From a virus: a stretch of 24,534 nucleotides of DNA. Positions within the stretch are counted from its first letter, which is position 1. Every line of letters begins with the position of its first letter. Shown in pieces: positions 15,535 through 23,550 of the stretch. Position numbers and translations under genes: made by a program. A model generated the notes under the pieces. The model worked only from the letters and a program-made list of their open reading frames with translations, searched no databases and was not told the origin of the DNA. Where the stretch lies: positions 1 to 24,534 of IMG/VR virus record IMGVR_UViG_3300042465_005251; one strand, written 5' to 3'.

Positions 15535-17777
15535 TATTCTACGTATTCATCAACAACATAAGGACATTCGACATAAATCAAGTCGCAACTTTCTTCGTTG
15601 CCAAACATTCGAATCAAGTCAAAATTTGCCATTCCTTGTACAGGGGTAAAAGTAATCATTTTCACATATCCCCTATGTTCAATTGTGCCACCTTTACCAA
15701 TTCCATAATACCCTGTTTTATTCGCTAATAGATTATTGAATTGAGCTGAACTCATCGGATAATCAAATTTTATGCTTATAGGCTCGAATATTGGCGAATT
15801 GTTAGTATTGTTGACATCGTCCCACGCTAAGTCTTGGTTTTCAGAAAGCAGTTCATTATTATACCTATCATTTACCGACCCATTCAATGCACTTTGAAAT
15901 AAATAGTTATTTTTACCATTCGTAAATGTTGCCTTTTTACCTGCTATCTTGGCATAAGGCGCACTAATTACTTGATTCCAATTAAGTAACATTCTGCTAG
16001 GTGTACACCTTAGATTGTACCCCGTTTCAGGGCTTAAAATATTGTTAGTTTGTGAAAAGTTTTCGTTTTTTTCGGCTAGGTTTAATTCTGTTGCTGTGCC
16101 TAGTTCGTTTTCAGTTCTTTTCGTGCATATTACAAAATTATCATCATCGAATTTCCATGAGGCTGTGCTAGTGTCGAAGAACTGCACACGTCTTGTAAAC
16201 TCAATGGCGTAATGGTCAGCAATGTAACGGCATACATTAACGAAATCTTTTTTAACCGTGGTTATTGGTAGGTTATAATTGTGCATAGTAGCGAAGCCGT
16301 CCAATGTATTGTTTTTGTCCGTGCCTTCCTCTGTACCTTCCTTTTCAAATCCTATCTTAGCGGTGTTGTATATCTTGTTTAAGTCTACATTTACGGACAG
16401 TTGTTTAACGTTTAAAATATCGCCTAGATTAGTATCTGAATAGAAATACTTCACAGGTTCAACCCTTATAATCTCGTTACCTGTTTCATCGTCCTCAATA
16501 CCTAAACCTAGACAATGGATAGTACTTAATGCGCTGTACATTTCATTGAATGTCGATAGGATAGGCTTATCAAACGTCCTAATATTAAAGCCGTTTGTAA
16601 TGGCCATGAAACTACCTAGCCCGTTTGAGCCATAACCTAAATCTTTACGGCCTAGAAAATTGCTTTTAAAGGCAATTTCTTTGTCAAGTACATTTTGTGC
16701 TGTTCTTTCAAAGCATTCGTGAACCATGTATGTTTTGGCGGTACTCGCTGCGGTGGTTGTTTCAACTTTAAATTCAACATCTTGCGTTTGTGAACTGTGA
16801 ACCCAATTTGCAAATGTCGAACCCGTTCCCCCTAGAGTCCATTCAAAACTAACCCTATAAAAAAAAGAAACATAGTCGTTCGCCGCCAATGTCATTGTAA
16901 GTTCCCCCTCAGCCTCCCAATCTTGTGAGTAGGTACTACTTACTACTGGTGATTCTGAAACAATTACGGGCGTTGTAATGTCTGCGAATACGCTACCATT
17001 TTTGAAACAACATAAAACGATTGACATATAAAACGGCCTAGTGTCTACCGTGAAATTCGTATTCGATTTGATATTGTATTTTACTTTGTATTCGCCTGCT
17101 GTCTTAGTTTTGAATTGCGATATGTCAACCCACCATAGAGGGTTTGACAATACATTTCTAGTAATGAAAAACAAATCGCTTTCTACCTCGCTATCTAAAT
17201 CATCGCTTTTCTCTAATAGCCACAATGGCATGGCTATATTAATATTGTCAACTAAAGCATGATCTATACTTTCGCTTAATTCGATAGCATCTTCAAACAC
17301 GCTTGTAAGTACTATCGCTTTACTGTGCATATCCATATAATTAGGATATAGAGGTGCTAATGCTACATCTGTAAGGGTAGTTACACCAGAAAAGTTTACC
17401 TGCTTATCCCCGTTGTTCTTAATCAACATACTGCTATTGTCCTGCTCGATATTTACCAAGCAAGAACAATAAACATTAAACTTATCTTGAAATCCTGATA
17501 GGTTTATACGACCTGTGTAAAGCGTTTCGTAATCATAGTTCTCGTTACATCTTTGCTCAATCTTAAGCTTTAGAATGTACTCAATTCCATAAGTATAAAA
17601 CGCATTTGCAATAATAGTATAGCCACTATTGACAAACTCCAAGTCATCGGTATAGCTAACAAATAACCCGTGCATTTTCTCATCACGGGCTACTGTTATT
17701 TTACATTTATCCCACCCTATCGGCTCATCAATAACCGTTTGAACTTCGCCATCTATTATCGTGAATCTATACTCCAT
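15534..17777 (-). CDS. tail tip / baseplate-like protein
   Basis: A 747-aa protein overlapping the tape measure stop by 11 nt, in the position where siphophages encode distal tail and tail-tip proteins. The N-terminal region (EPIGWDKCKITVARDEKMHGLFVSYTDDLEF at residues 18-48) resembles a conserved start of Bacteroidota phage tail-tip proteins. It is beta-rich through residue 350 and has a central part with FNEMYSALSTIHCLGLGIED. It is cysteine-rich in places, without transmembrane segments. It is probably the structural platform that closes the tail and carries the receptor-binding proteins encoded next. Confidence 0.6.
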   Translation of the reverse strand: MEYRFTIIDGEVQTVIDEPIGWDKCKITVARDEKMHGLFVSYTDDLEFVNSGYTIIANAFYTYGIEYILKLKIEQRCNENYDYETLYTGRINLSGFQDKFNVYCSCLVNIEQDNSSMLIKNNGDKQVNFSGVTTLTDVALAPLYPNYMDMHSKAIVLTSVFEDAIELSESIDHALVDNINIAMPLWLLEKSDDLDSEVESDLFFITRNVLSNPLWWVDISQFKTKTAGEYKVKYNIKSNTNFTVDTRPFYMSIVLCCFKNGSVFADITTPVIVSESPVVSSTYSQDWEAEGELTMTLAANDYVSFFYRVSFEWTLGGTGSTFANWVHSSQTQDVEFKVETTTAASTAKTYMVHECFERTAQNVLDKEIAFKSNFLGRKDLGYGSNGLGSFMAITNGFNIRTFDKPILSTFNEMYSALSTIHCLGLGIEDDETGNEIIRVEPVKYFYSDTNLGDILNVKQLSVNVDLNKIYNTAKIGFEKEGTEEGTDKNNTLDGFATMHNYNLPITTVKKDFVNVCRYIADHYAIEFTRRVQFFDTSTASWKFDDDNFVICTKRTENELGTATELNLAEKNENFSQTNNILSPETGYNLRCTPSRMLLNWNQVISAPYAKIAGKKATFTNGKNNYLFQSALNGSVNDRYNNELLSENQDLAWDDVNNTNNSPIFEPISIKFDYPMSSAQFNNLLANKTGYYGIGKGGTIEHRGYVKMITFTPVQGMANFDLIRMFGNEESCDLIYVECPYVVDEYVE

Positions 17778-20568
17778 ATCTGTTATTTAACTTCTCTTGT
17801 TTCAAATGTTCAGAATAAATAAACGTTTTGAATCCGTCTTTATCTAAAGAAATATGATTCTTAGGCATACTGCGTAGTTCTTTCGCAAGGTGTGAGGTAT
17901 CTAAATTTATATTGGACATTTTTTGTCCACTTAGCATCATGTTAGCTAGCTCAGGGCTTAACTCCTTACGCCTAATGCTTTGGAGTAGCGGTTTGAATCT
18001 GCTTGTTTCTTCTGCTGTCATAACGCTTTCCCCCTTTGAAAGCATAGCATGTATTTCGTCACTCGTTCCCGTTCCTTTTCCTTGCAAGTCAATAACCCCT
18101 TTTGCAAATTTTGGAGTAGGCTGTGAAGAAACTAAAGCAGCTTGTATCGCTCCGCTGGCAATAACTAAAGGCACCATAAAAGGGGCTGTTGCTGTCTTAG
18201 TCCAAGCGTCTGAAATACCCTCTGCGGTATTTATTGCGATATTAATAAGGGCAATTTGTTTGTTTTGTTCAAACTGTTTTTTTCGTACCTTAGCTTCCTC
18301 TAATTGGTACTTCTTAGCAATAGCATCTTTTTTTGCTTGGTTATCGCCTGCTTGCTTCATTTCCCTTTCTTCTTTGTCTTTAAGGTCGGTTAGTTCCTGC
18401 TCATTCACTTGTGATTTGTATTGGTACACGGCATTAATGCCTTGTTTCAGTAAGTCAATAGATTGCTTTGCTATTTCTTTTCTTTCTTCTTGCTTCTTTT
18501 TGTCGTCCTCTACAATCTTATCATTAGCATCCTTATTTACCTTTACCTTTTCCTCTGCAATTTTACGCTCTAATGCTATATAGTCTTCTCTGTTTAATGT
18601 CAATAATTGAAGTCTTTCTTCGTCTGCTTTAATAGTAGCCTCTAGTGACTGTTTTTCAAATACCTCCTCTATTTTTTTGCGTTCATCTAGTTTTTGCTCA
18701 ATAGTTAGATTGGTAGATTCATAAAGCTTTATTAAGGTCTTGGCTCTTTCGATTCCAATGGTATCTTGTTCAATGCTTGCTTTTCGATTCAATGATTCAA
18801 CTAAATCCTTTTCGTCTTTTAAATGTAAGTCATTAACTTTCTTGCTCCACTCCTCATTCGCTTTCAGCCTAGCAGCTAAATCGTCTTTTGTTTGTTTCTC
18901 TATTTTTTTACCAATAGTTACGACATTCACTAAGGTACTTTCTTCATCTTGCTTTTGTTTAGTGTTTAAAATGTCGCTGTATTTCTTATAGATATCAATT
19001 CTTTTGCTATTGAATTTATCCTCAATTTTTAATACATCTAAGGCGGTGCCTCCTGCGTTTAGGGCTTTTTGCTTAGCTATTTCCTCTTCATGTTTTAGTA
19101 AATTTAAGGCATCTGGAACTAACGCTTGAAGTGCTTTTATCCTTATTTGCCTTTGTTTTTCGGTTTCTGCTTTAATTACAACAGTATCAGCCTCTAGTCG
19201 TTTTTTTAATTCGTCTGAAAGTGTTTGCAAAAAAAGCTCAGTATATTTAATACTTGCTTTTTGGATTATTATGTCATTTTCTAAGTCCTTATATGCTTGT
19301 GTATGTTGGTAGGATTTTGGTTTTTGTGATTTTTCTAATGCTGCTAAATCTTGTTTTTGAGCTTCTAAAATAGCTGACCTTGTCTTTGTTTCGTTGTCAA
19401 ATTCTTCTTGAAGTATTTCTTTTTTCGTTTTGCTTCTATTAGCATGAAGTTTTAATGCTCTCTCATATTCTGCCTCCACTTCTTTTAATATATCCTTTGA
19501 TTTTTCGATAGCTATTTCATCAACAAAATTTTGTTGAGATTTAAAAATTTTGTCTAAAACATCTACCATATTCCCCAATAGCTTTATTGATGTGTTAAGC
19601 GCTCCGCTATTCCCTTCTCCTAATTTTATAAGGAATTTATCCCATTTGTCGCCAAGATTGCTAATCTGCCCCCCTAGCTGTTCAGAAATTGCAACGGTTG
19701 AACCTGAAACTCCTTCTAAATCTCCTAAGCCTAACAGATAACCTTTGATAGCTTCTTGTGTGTTCTTTACTTCGGTAGTAACGCCTTTGAATGTATATTG
19801 TGTTGTTTCTCCTGTTTTCTTTGCAGTAATACCAAACTCTTTTAGTCTTTCATTTTCACCCGTAAAGGCATCTAGTGTAGCCTCTGTTAATTGGTCTATT
19901 GACTTACCTGTGCTATTCGCTATGTCGGCTAGTTTCATCATTTCTCCTGATGTCAACTTTAAGCCTCTATTAGCAAATTTAATATAGGTATCAGTCAATT
20001 CCATTACTGAAAAATTGGTCTTTATGGCGGTATCTTGAATCATACCCATTGCCATGTCCGCCCGTTGTTGGCTACCTAAAGTATTGGTTAAAACGGCTCT
20101 ATACTTCTGTACTTGGCTTGTAATATCAATTACGGATTTGCCAAAAGAAACGATAGAACCAATGGCGAAAGCCCCTGCAATAGCATTGCCTATTCCGCTA
20201 AATCCTGACTTTAGCTTTTCTGTTTGTTTGTTTGTATCTGTTAATTTTACCCCTAACTCCTTCGCTTCACTTTGTAGCGCTTGCATTTTTTGCTTATAAA
20301 TATCAAGCGTTTTACCGTCAAATGTTTTGCTCGCTTGATTGCTTATTTTTTGGTATTCTGCTTGCAGTTGGTTAGTTCTATTAATTACCGAACCAATAGA
20401 CTTATTTAAGTCGGCAACCGAAGTTTTAGCGTCTGTTGATTGATTTTTTAAAGCTGTTGTAGCTTTTTCAATCGAAGTTGTAAGCCCATTGTATTTTACT
20501 TTTGCTGCATCAATATCAGTTGAATCAACTGAAAACACGGTCTTAACTACTTTTATATCGGTTGCCAT
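17767..20568 (-). CDS. tail length tape measure protein
   Basis: A 933-aa protein. The first 130 residues are coiled coil. Residues about 130-260 include an Ala/Gly-rich hydrophobic segment (GIGNAIAGAFAIGSIVSFG) and the core MIQDTAIKTNFSVMELTDTY... EATLDAFTGENERLKEFGI, typical of phage tape measures of the TP901 type. A long charged coiled coil (about 350-730) is followed by hydrophobic segments (ALINIAINTAEGISDAW; PFMVPLVIASGAIQAALV). The C-terminal FAKGVIDLQGKGTGTSDEIH-AMLSKGESVMTA pattern is characteristic of Bacteroidota phage tape measures. It determines tail length and is ejected during DNA entry. At roughly 1.5 angstrom per residue, the length predicts a tail near 140 nm (rule of thumb, inference). 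It begins 2 nt after the frameshift extension of the chaperone gene. Confidence 0.9.
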   Translation of the reverse strand: MATDIKVVKTVFSVDSTDIDAAKVKYNGLTTSIEKATTALKNQSTDAKTSVADLNKSIGSVINRTNQLQAEYQKISNQASKTFDGKTLDIYKQKMQALQSEAKELGVKLTDTNKQTEKLKSGFSGIGNAIAGAFAIGSIVSFGKSVIDITSQVQKYRAVLTNTLGSQQRADMAMGMIQDTAIKTNFSVMELTDTYIKFANRGLKLTSGEMMKLADIANSTGKSIDQLTEATLDAFTGENERLKEFGITAKKTGETTQYTFKGVTTEVKNTQEAIKGYLLGLGDLEGVSGSTVAISEQLGGQISNLGDKWDKFLIKLGEGNSGALNTSIKLLGNMVDVLDKIFKSQQNFVDEIAIEKSKDILKEVEAEYERALKLHANRSKTKKEILQEEFDNETKTRSAILEAQKQDLAALEKSQKPKSYQHTQAYKDLENDIIIQKASIKYTELFLQTLSDELKKRLEADTVVIKAETEKQRQIRIKALQALVPDALNLLKHEEEIAKQKALNAGGTALDVLKIEDKFNSKRIDIYKKYSDILNTKQKQDEESTLVNVVTIGKKIEKQTKDDLAARLKANEEWSKKVNDLHLKDEKDLVESLNRKASIEQDTIGIERAKTLIKLYESTNLTIEQKLDERKKIEEVFEKQSLEATIKADEERLQLLTLNREDYIALERKIAEEKVKVNKDANDKIVEDDKKKQEERKEIAKQSIDLLKQGINAVYQYKSQVNEQELTDLKDKEEREMKQAGDNQAKKDAIAKKYQLEEAKVRKKQFEQNKQIALINIAINTAEGISDAWTKTATAPFMVPLVIASGAIQAALVSSQPTPKFAKGVIDLQGKGTGTSDEIHAMLSKGESVMTAEETSRFKPLLQSIRRKELSPELANMMLSGQKMSNINLDTSHLAKELRSMPKNHISLDKDGFKTFIYSEHLKQEKLNNRYGV

Positions 20569-20570
20569 AA

Positions 20571-20855
20571 TTACTTTTTATTTGCCTGTTTTTCCATTTC
20601 CTCCAAATATAGGTGGTACTCGTAAATGCTTAACCTTCTAATGCTATAGATTTCTGTAATGCTTCCTTTTGCAAGATTAATTTTTTCCCTAAATCGCCCT
20701 TCAATACCTCCGGTGAAAGATTGAGCAATATATTGTCTATTTGTAGAACCGTTAACTGTCTTACCTCTTGGTTCATTTTGGTAAAGGTCTCGAAATCTAT
20801 TTTTGAGAAATCTAAAGAGGGTATTAAATTTTGTATAGGCAAGACTTGGAAAAAA
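20571..20855 (-). CDS. candidate -1 frameshift extension of the tail assembly chaperone (gpGT-like)
   Basis: In the -1 frame relative to the chaperone gene, reading is open for about 95 codons and ends at a TAA at 20571-20573, 2 nt before the tape measure ATG. The final part reads INLAKGSITEIYSIRRLSIY then EYHLYLEEMEKQANKK, which looks like real helical protein and has no ATG of its own until the last nine residues, so it must be reached by frameshift. Two candidate sites are visible on the coding strand: a canonical in-frame heptamer T_TTT_TTC (20849-20855, codons 147-148) and an A-rich GGG AAA AAA TTA (20681-20689, codons 202-204). Either would give a product of 240 aa. The later site would preserve most of the short product. 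Confidence 0.55.
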   Translation of the reverse strand, partial: FFPSLAYTKFNTLFRFLKNRFRDLYQNEPRGKTVNGSTNRQYIAQSFTGGIEGRFREKINLAKGSITEIYSIRRLSIYEYHLYLEEMEKQANKK

Positions 20856-21292
20856 TCCTTTAATTTATCTTTTTTCCATTCATTTATTTTCTTCTCATTG
20901 TAAGCGAAATCATAAACTAAAGGGCTTTCGTTTTCGTCAAAGAAAACAACGCTTGCAAGCTTTAGTAATAAATCAGGGTCAGAAACTAGGCTAAGCCTAA
21001 TCTTTAAATCGTGGTTAAGCCTAACAACCTCTGTTAATTTACCATTATTACAAGCCGTTTCAATTGCTTCATTGTGGGCTAATAAGAATGCCCTATCGCA
21101 TTTCATTGTTAGTTCATCGTAATAGCTTACGGCTGTGAATGCACGTTCACAAGGTATGTTGATATAATCCGAAAGTTGATAGTAATTCTTCCCGTTATGT
21201 TTGAATGCGAATTCAATTACATAGTCGGTTTGTTTTCTCCACTTAGGAGGCTTTGCACTAAATAGCTTTGTTAGTTTTTCTTTTAGTCTCAT
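20630..21292 (-). CDS. tail assembly chaperone (gpG-like short product)
   Basis: A 220-aa alpha-helical, charged protein directly before the tape measure gene, the standard position of the tail assembly chaperone. Family knowledge: such genes make a short product and a rarer -1 frameshifted long product, and both chaperone the tape measure before tail tube polymerisation. Here the zero frame ends at 20630, leaving 61 nt before the tape measure start, but the -1 frame stays open to 20571. The start ATG overlaps the upstream stop (ATGA). No sequence motif is diagnostic; the assignment rests on position, helicity and the frame arrangement. Confidence 0.65.
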   Translation of the reverse strand: MRLKEKLTKLFSAKPPKWRKQTDYVIEFAFKHNGKNYYQLSDYINIPCERAFTAVSYYDELTMKCDRAFLLAHNEAIETACNNGKLTEVVRLNHDLKIRLSLVSDPDLLLKLASVVFFDENESPLVYDFAYNEKKINEWKKDKLKDFFQVLPIQNLIPSLDFSKIDFETFTKMNQEVRQLTVLQIDNILLNLSPEVLKGDLGKKLILQKEALQKSIALEG

Positions 21293-21546
21293 TTTATTAT
21301 TTGTTTATCTATAATAAATTCTATATCATTTAACATTAAGTTTGATAATAATGATTCATTCGATTCAAATATTATCCTTGTACCTTTTTCAATACCTTTT
21401 TCAAAATATTGGCTAATAAATAAAGGTTTTGCATATACTATAACGTTCCTTATCTCATACATATCAACAGGGCAATTTCCTATTATTTTTTCATGATTAA
21501 TAGTTTCTTCGTTATTAAAATAACACGGTATTTTTATTTTAAACAT
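21289..21546 (-). CDS. hypothetical protein
   Basis: An 85-aa soluble protein (MFKIKIPCYFNNEETINHEK...). It contains a pattern of short beta-strands and a C-terminal IEFIIDKQIIK, with no membrane segment or known motif. It lies 2 nt after the membrane-protein gene and its TGA overlaps the start of the tail chaperone gene (ATGA), so it is translated in the same operon. No function is recognised. Confidence 0.5.
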   Translation of the reverse strand: MFKIKIPCYFNNEETINHEKIIGNCPVDMYEIRNVIVYAKPLFISQYFEKGIEKGTRIIFESNESLLSNLMLNDIEFIIDKQIIK

Positions 21547-21548
21547 TG

Positions 21549-21824
21549 TTAGTCTTTATATGATATTGATAATAAACAACTATACACCTCTGATAATGCG
21601 AGTGTAAGGAATCCACACAGGAAAGCTTGCCAAGTGTACCCGTTTGCCAATGATACCGCAATCCCATACCACCAACCCATACACGTGGGACATCCGAAAA
21701 GAGGTTTTAATAACCATATTGATTTATATTTATTTAAGAACCCAAATATCATCCCCTCTTCAGTGCATTGATATACTGTGATTACTATCGCAGTAGCAAG
21801 CAACACACTATCGTAAATACTCAT
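21549..21824 (-). CDS. DUF1360-like small membrane protein
   Basis: A 91-aa protein with three likely membrane-associated segments (residues about 5-19, 47-60 and 68-86) and the sequence LKPLFGCPTCMGWWYGI at residues 39-55. A Cys-Pro-x-Cys-x-G-[FW]-W pattern following a charged loop is typical of DUF1360-type small membrane proteins, which are found in phages and bacteria and have no proven role. Its start lies inside the 3' end of the preceding gene (17-nt overlap). Its place in a packaging and tail operon is unusual for a membrane protein. A lysis or host-takeover role is possible but not shown. Confidence 0.5.
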   Translation of the reverse strand: MSIYDSVLLATAIVITVYQCTEEGMIFGFLNKYKSIWLLKPLFGCPTCMGWWYGIAVSLANGYTWQAFLCGFLTLALSEVYSCLLSISYKD

Positions 21825-22173
21825 AAGTTGCTTGTGAGTTAGATTGAATGAAGGTTAATATGAAGCAGTCGTAAGCTATTGAGTTGAATGTAAGCTCCAC
21901 AGGCGTTTCGTAATCGCTTGTTTCGTAAATTACAAGGTAGAACTCGCCTGCGTTGCAATTGAGTAGGTTAGGCGTAAGGTTTGATAAGTCTAGGGTACAC
22001 TCACCTAATACGGCGGTATCTAAAAGTACCTCTAAGGAGTTGAATTTATCCCATATTTCAAAAATGTAATTCGCCCCCGAAAGAAGCCCTTTAATCTTAA
22101 TTTCTTGCAAACATTGCGACATTGGCGCTGCATTGTAGCAGTTGCATTTGTCCTGTAAAGTTGTATATCCCAT
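21808..22173 (-). CDS. hypothetical structural-region protein
   Basis: The start is placed at the ATG of MGYTTLQDKCNCYN (22171-22173), giving 121 aa; a TTG two codons upstream would extend it slightly. It is cysteine-containing (residues 10, 12, 21, then later), beta-rich and contains LLSGANYIFEIWDKFNS. It sits 49 nt downstream of the terminase stop and overlaps the membrane-protein gene at its 3' end. It is probably a minor virion protein; function unknown. Confidence 0.5.
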   Translation of the reverse strand: MGYTTLQDKCNCYNAAPMSQCLQEIKIKGLLSGANYIFEIWDKFNSLEVLLDTAVLGECTLDLSNLTPNLLNCNAGEFYLVIYETSDYETPVELTFNSIAYDCFILTFIQSNSQATYEYLR

Positions 22174-22222
22174 ATTCAAAAGTAAGCTAAAAAAATAGAT
22201 ATTGCTTTCTTTTGTGCCACCT

Positions 22223-23549
22223 CTACAAATGCAGCGACTTAGTGAAATTATAGTGAAATGTTGAGTAGTAGTACCGCTGACAGTCCAAATTATGAGTTAA
22301 TTTACTATCTGACTTATCAATTGAGTTGTCCTCTAATACCTTCACGTTCAAATTATCCTTTATCGAATAAATACATTTAGGATGAATTAGGCATTTCTTA
22401 TGCTTTTCGAAAATGCTATTATACAACTCCCTAGACTTCTTATGGCTTGGATTTGCCCGTGGCGTTTTAATCGCTGTTATTGATAGGTTTAACTCACGTT
22501 TAATGATTGAGTACATTGAATCTAAAGCTGTGGTGCTTTTCTCCCTAGCCCAACCTGAAGCATCACCAGTAACGTATATTTGGCTATTAAAATAGTCTTT
22601 CGTCTTGATCAGTTCAATCACCGAATAGATAGAACTATCTTTTAGTCGTATCTCGTCAATTTGATAAATGAAATCATGAGTGTGCTGAAATACGGCACAC
22701 GTAGCCGGGTTGACATTAAAGTCAAATGATAAGTAAACGGGTAAACCTTCTTGATATACGGCTTCCTCGCTTACGTTACGGGTCGGCTCAAAAGCATAGG
22801 CGAATAGGTTTTCGTTTTCTCTGACCTCCCAATCACCGTTAACCATTCTCTCAAATATTAATGATGTTGTTGTTGCTCTTAGTTCCTCAATAGCACTTTC
22901 GGGAATATAGGGGTTATCAGTAATCTTTGAAGGGATATAAGCCCAGTTTGATGGCAAAGTATTATCTTTCCACCTATCATAAAAGAGTTCTTTTACCCAA
23001 CCCGTAGAGGGGTTGCAAGTCGCTAATATTAACGGCTTAGGTTGGTTAGGTATCAAATGCGAATAAGAGAACACACGGCTATTAACAACATTAAACGTAT
23101 CTTGATTACATTCGTTTATTTCGTCAAATCCTGCCCCGTTAATCTCTAAACCTCTAAACCTGTTTAGTTCCTTATCGGTGTCGTAGCTTTCGGCCATAAA
23201 CATGATTTGGCTACCATTCTTATAGTAGACTATATAATCTTGGTTATTGAACTTTTCAATATAGTGATTAATACCCATGTGATAAAGCTTAAAAAATGAG
23301 GGGATTAATGTTTTTTTAAGCGTTGGCAAAGACTTACGTATCATTACCCATTTAGAGCCTTCATGCTTCATTGCTAGGCTGTGCATCATTAAGCATAGCC
23401 AAAAACTTTTACCACCTCGAATTTATCCCCTACCTAATTAAAGATAGGGGCAAAAGCCGAATAGCCCCACCGTACAGAATAATATTCTTATCCTGCTGTG
23501 TTGCTATTTGCTTAGCTTCGATTTGTTTAGGTGTGGGGTTGATTATCAT
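22223..23549 (-). CDS. terminase large subunit, reading frame interrupted by a 40-nt segment in Walker A
   Basis: The DNA-packaging motor and headful nuclease. Initiation is at ATG 23547-23549, one nt after the small terminase stop. The first 30 codons end in NIILYGGAI; the frame then runs into a 40-nt segment and reaches TAG at 23430-23432 (39-aa product). Beyond the segment the other frame continues RGGKSFWLCLMMHSL and stays open for 398 codons. Joining the parts gives 428 aa, normal for this family: Walker A GGAIRGGKS (residues 27-35), Walker B INGAGFDE (about 123-130), coupling motif TCNP (164-167), and RNase-H-like nuclease motifs SFDFN (D263), TGDASG (D316) and THNLD (H406, D409). All other motifs are intact, so a working gene expressed across the gap is plausible. 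Restart at 23389 would lack Walker A. Confidence 0.85.
23418..23457 (-). other. 40-nt interrupting segment: candidate translational bypass or mini-mobile element
   Basis: The segment is exactly 40 nt (not a multiple of 3) and is bounded by the 5-bp direct repeat ATTCG on the coding strand (CGAAT at 23418-23422 and 23458-23462), so its edges can slide by 5 nt. It contains the inverted repeat CCCCTA/TAGGGG (23445-23450 and 23427-23432) with a 12-nt loop. A second possible stem pairs upstream GGGGC (23464-23468) with GCCCC (23447-23451) across the take-off point. Stop codons occur in all three coding-strand frames. The codon before the segment and the codon at its end are both ATT (Ile), matching the identical take-off and landing codons required in known bypassing such as T4 gene 60. 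Confidence 0.7.
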
Positions 23550-23550
23550 A

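Noticed and set aside
17912-18583. Plus-strand 223-aa frame.
   Set aside because: It is antisense to the tape measure coiled coil. Long hydrophobic, Ser-rich frames opposite Lys/Glu/Ala-rich genes are a common artefact of codon complementarity.
22223-23389. Terminase large subunit as a simple 388-aa gene starting at the ATG at 23389.
   Set aside because: This start lies downstream of GGKS, so the product would lack Walker A and could not be an ATPase. In-frame conserved sequence (RGGKSFWLCL) continues upstream to the 40-nt segment.
23418-23462. Rescue of the terminase frame by a single +1 or -2 frameshift.
   Set aside because: All three frames contain stops within the segment, and the exit frame has TAA directly before the landing ATT, so no single frameshift can pass it.
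23418-23462. Self-splicing intron or intein in the terminase gene.
   Set aside because: 40 nt is far too short for group I or II intron cores or any intein.
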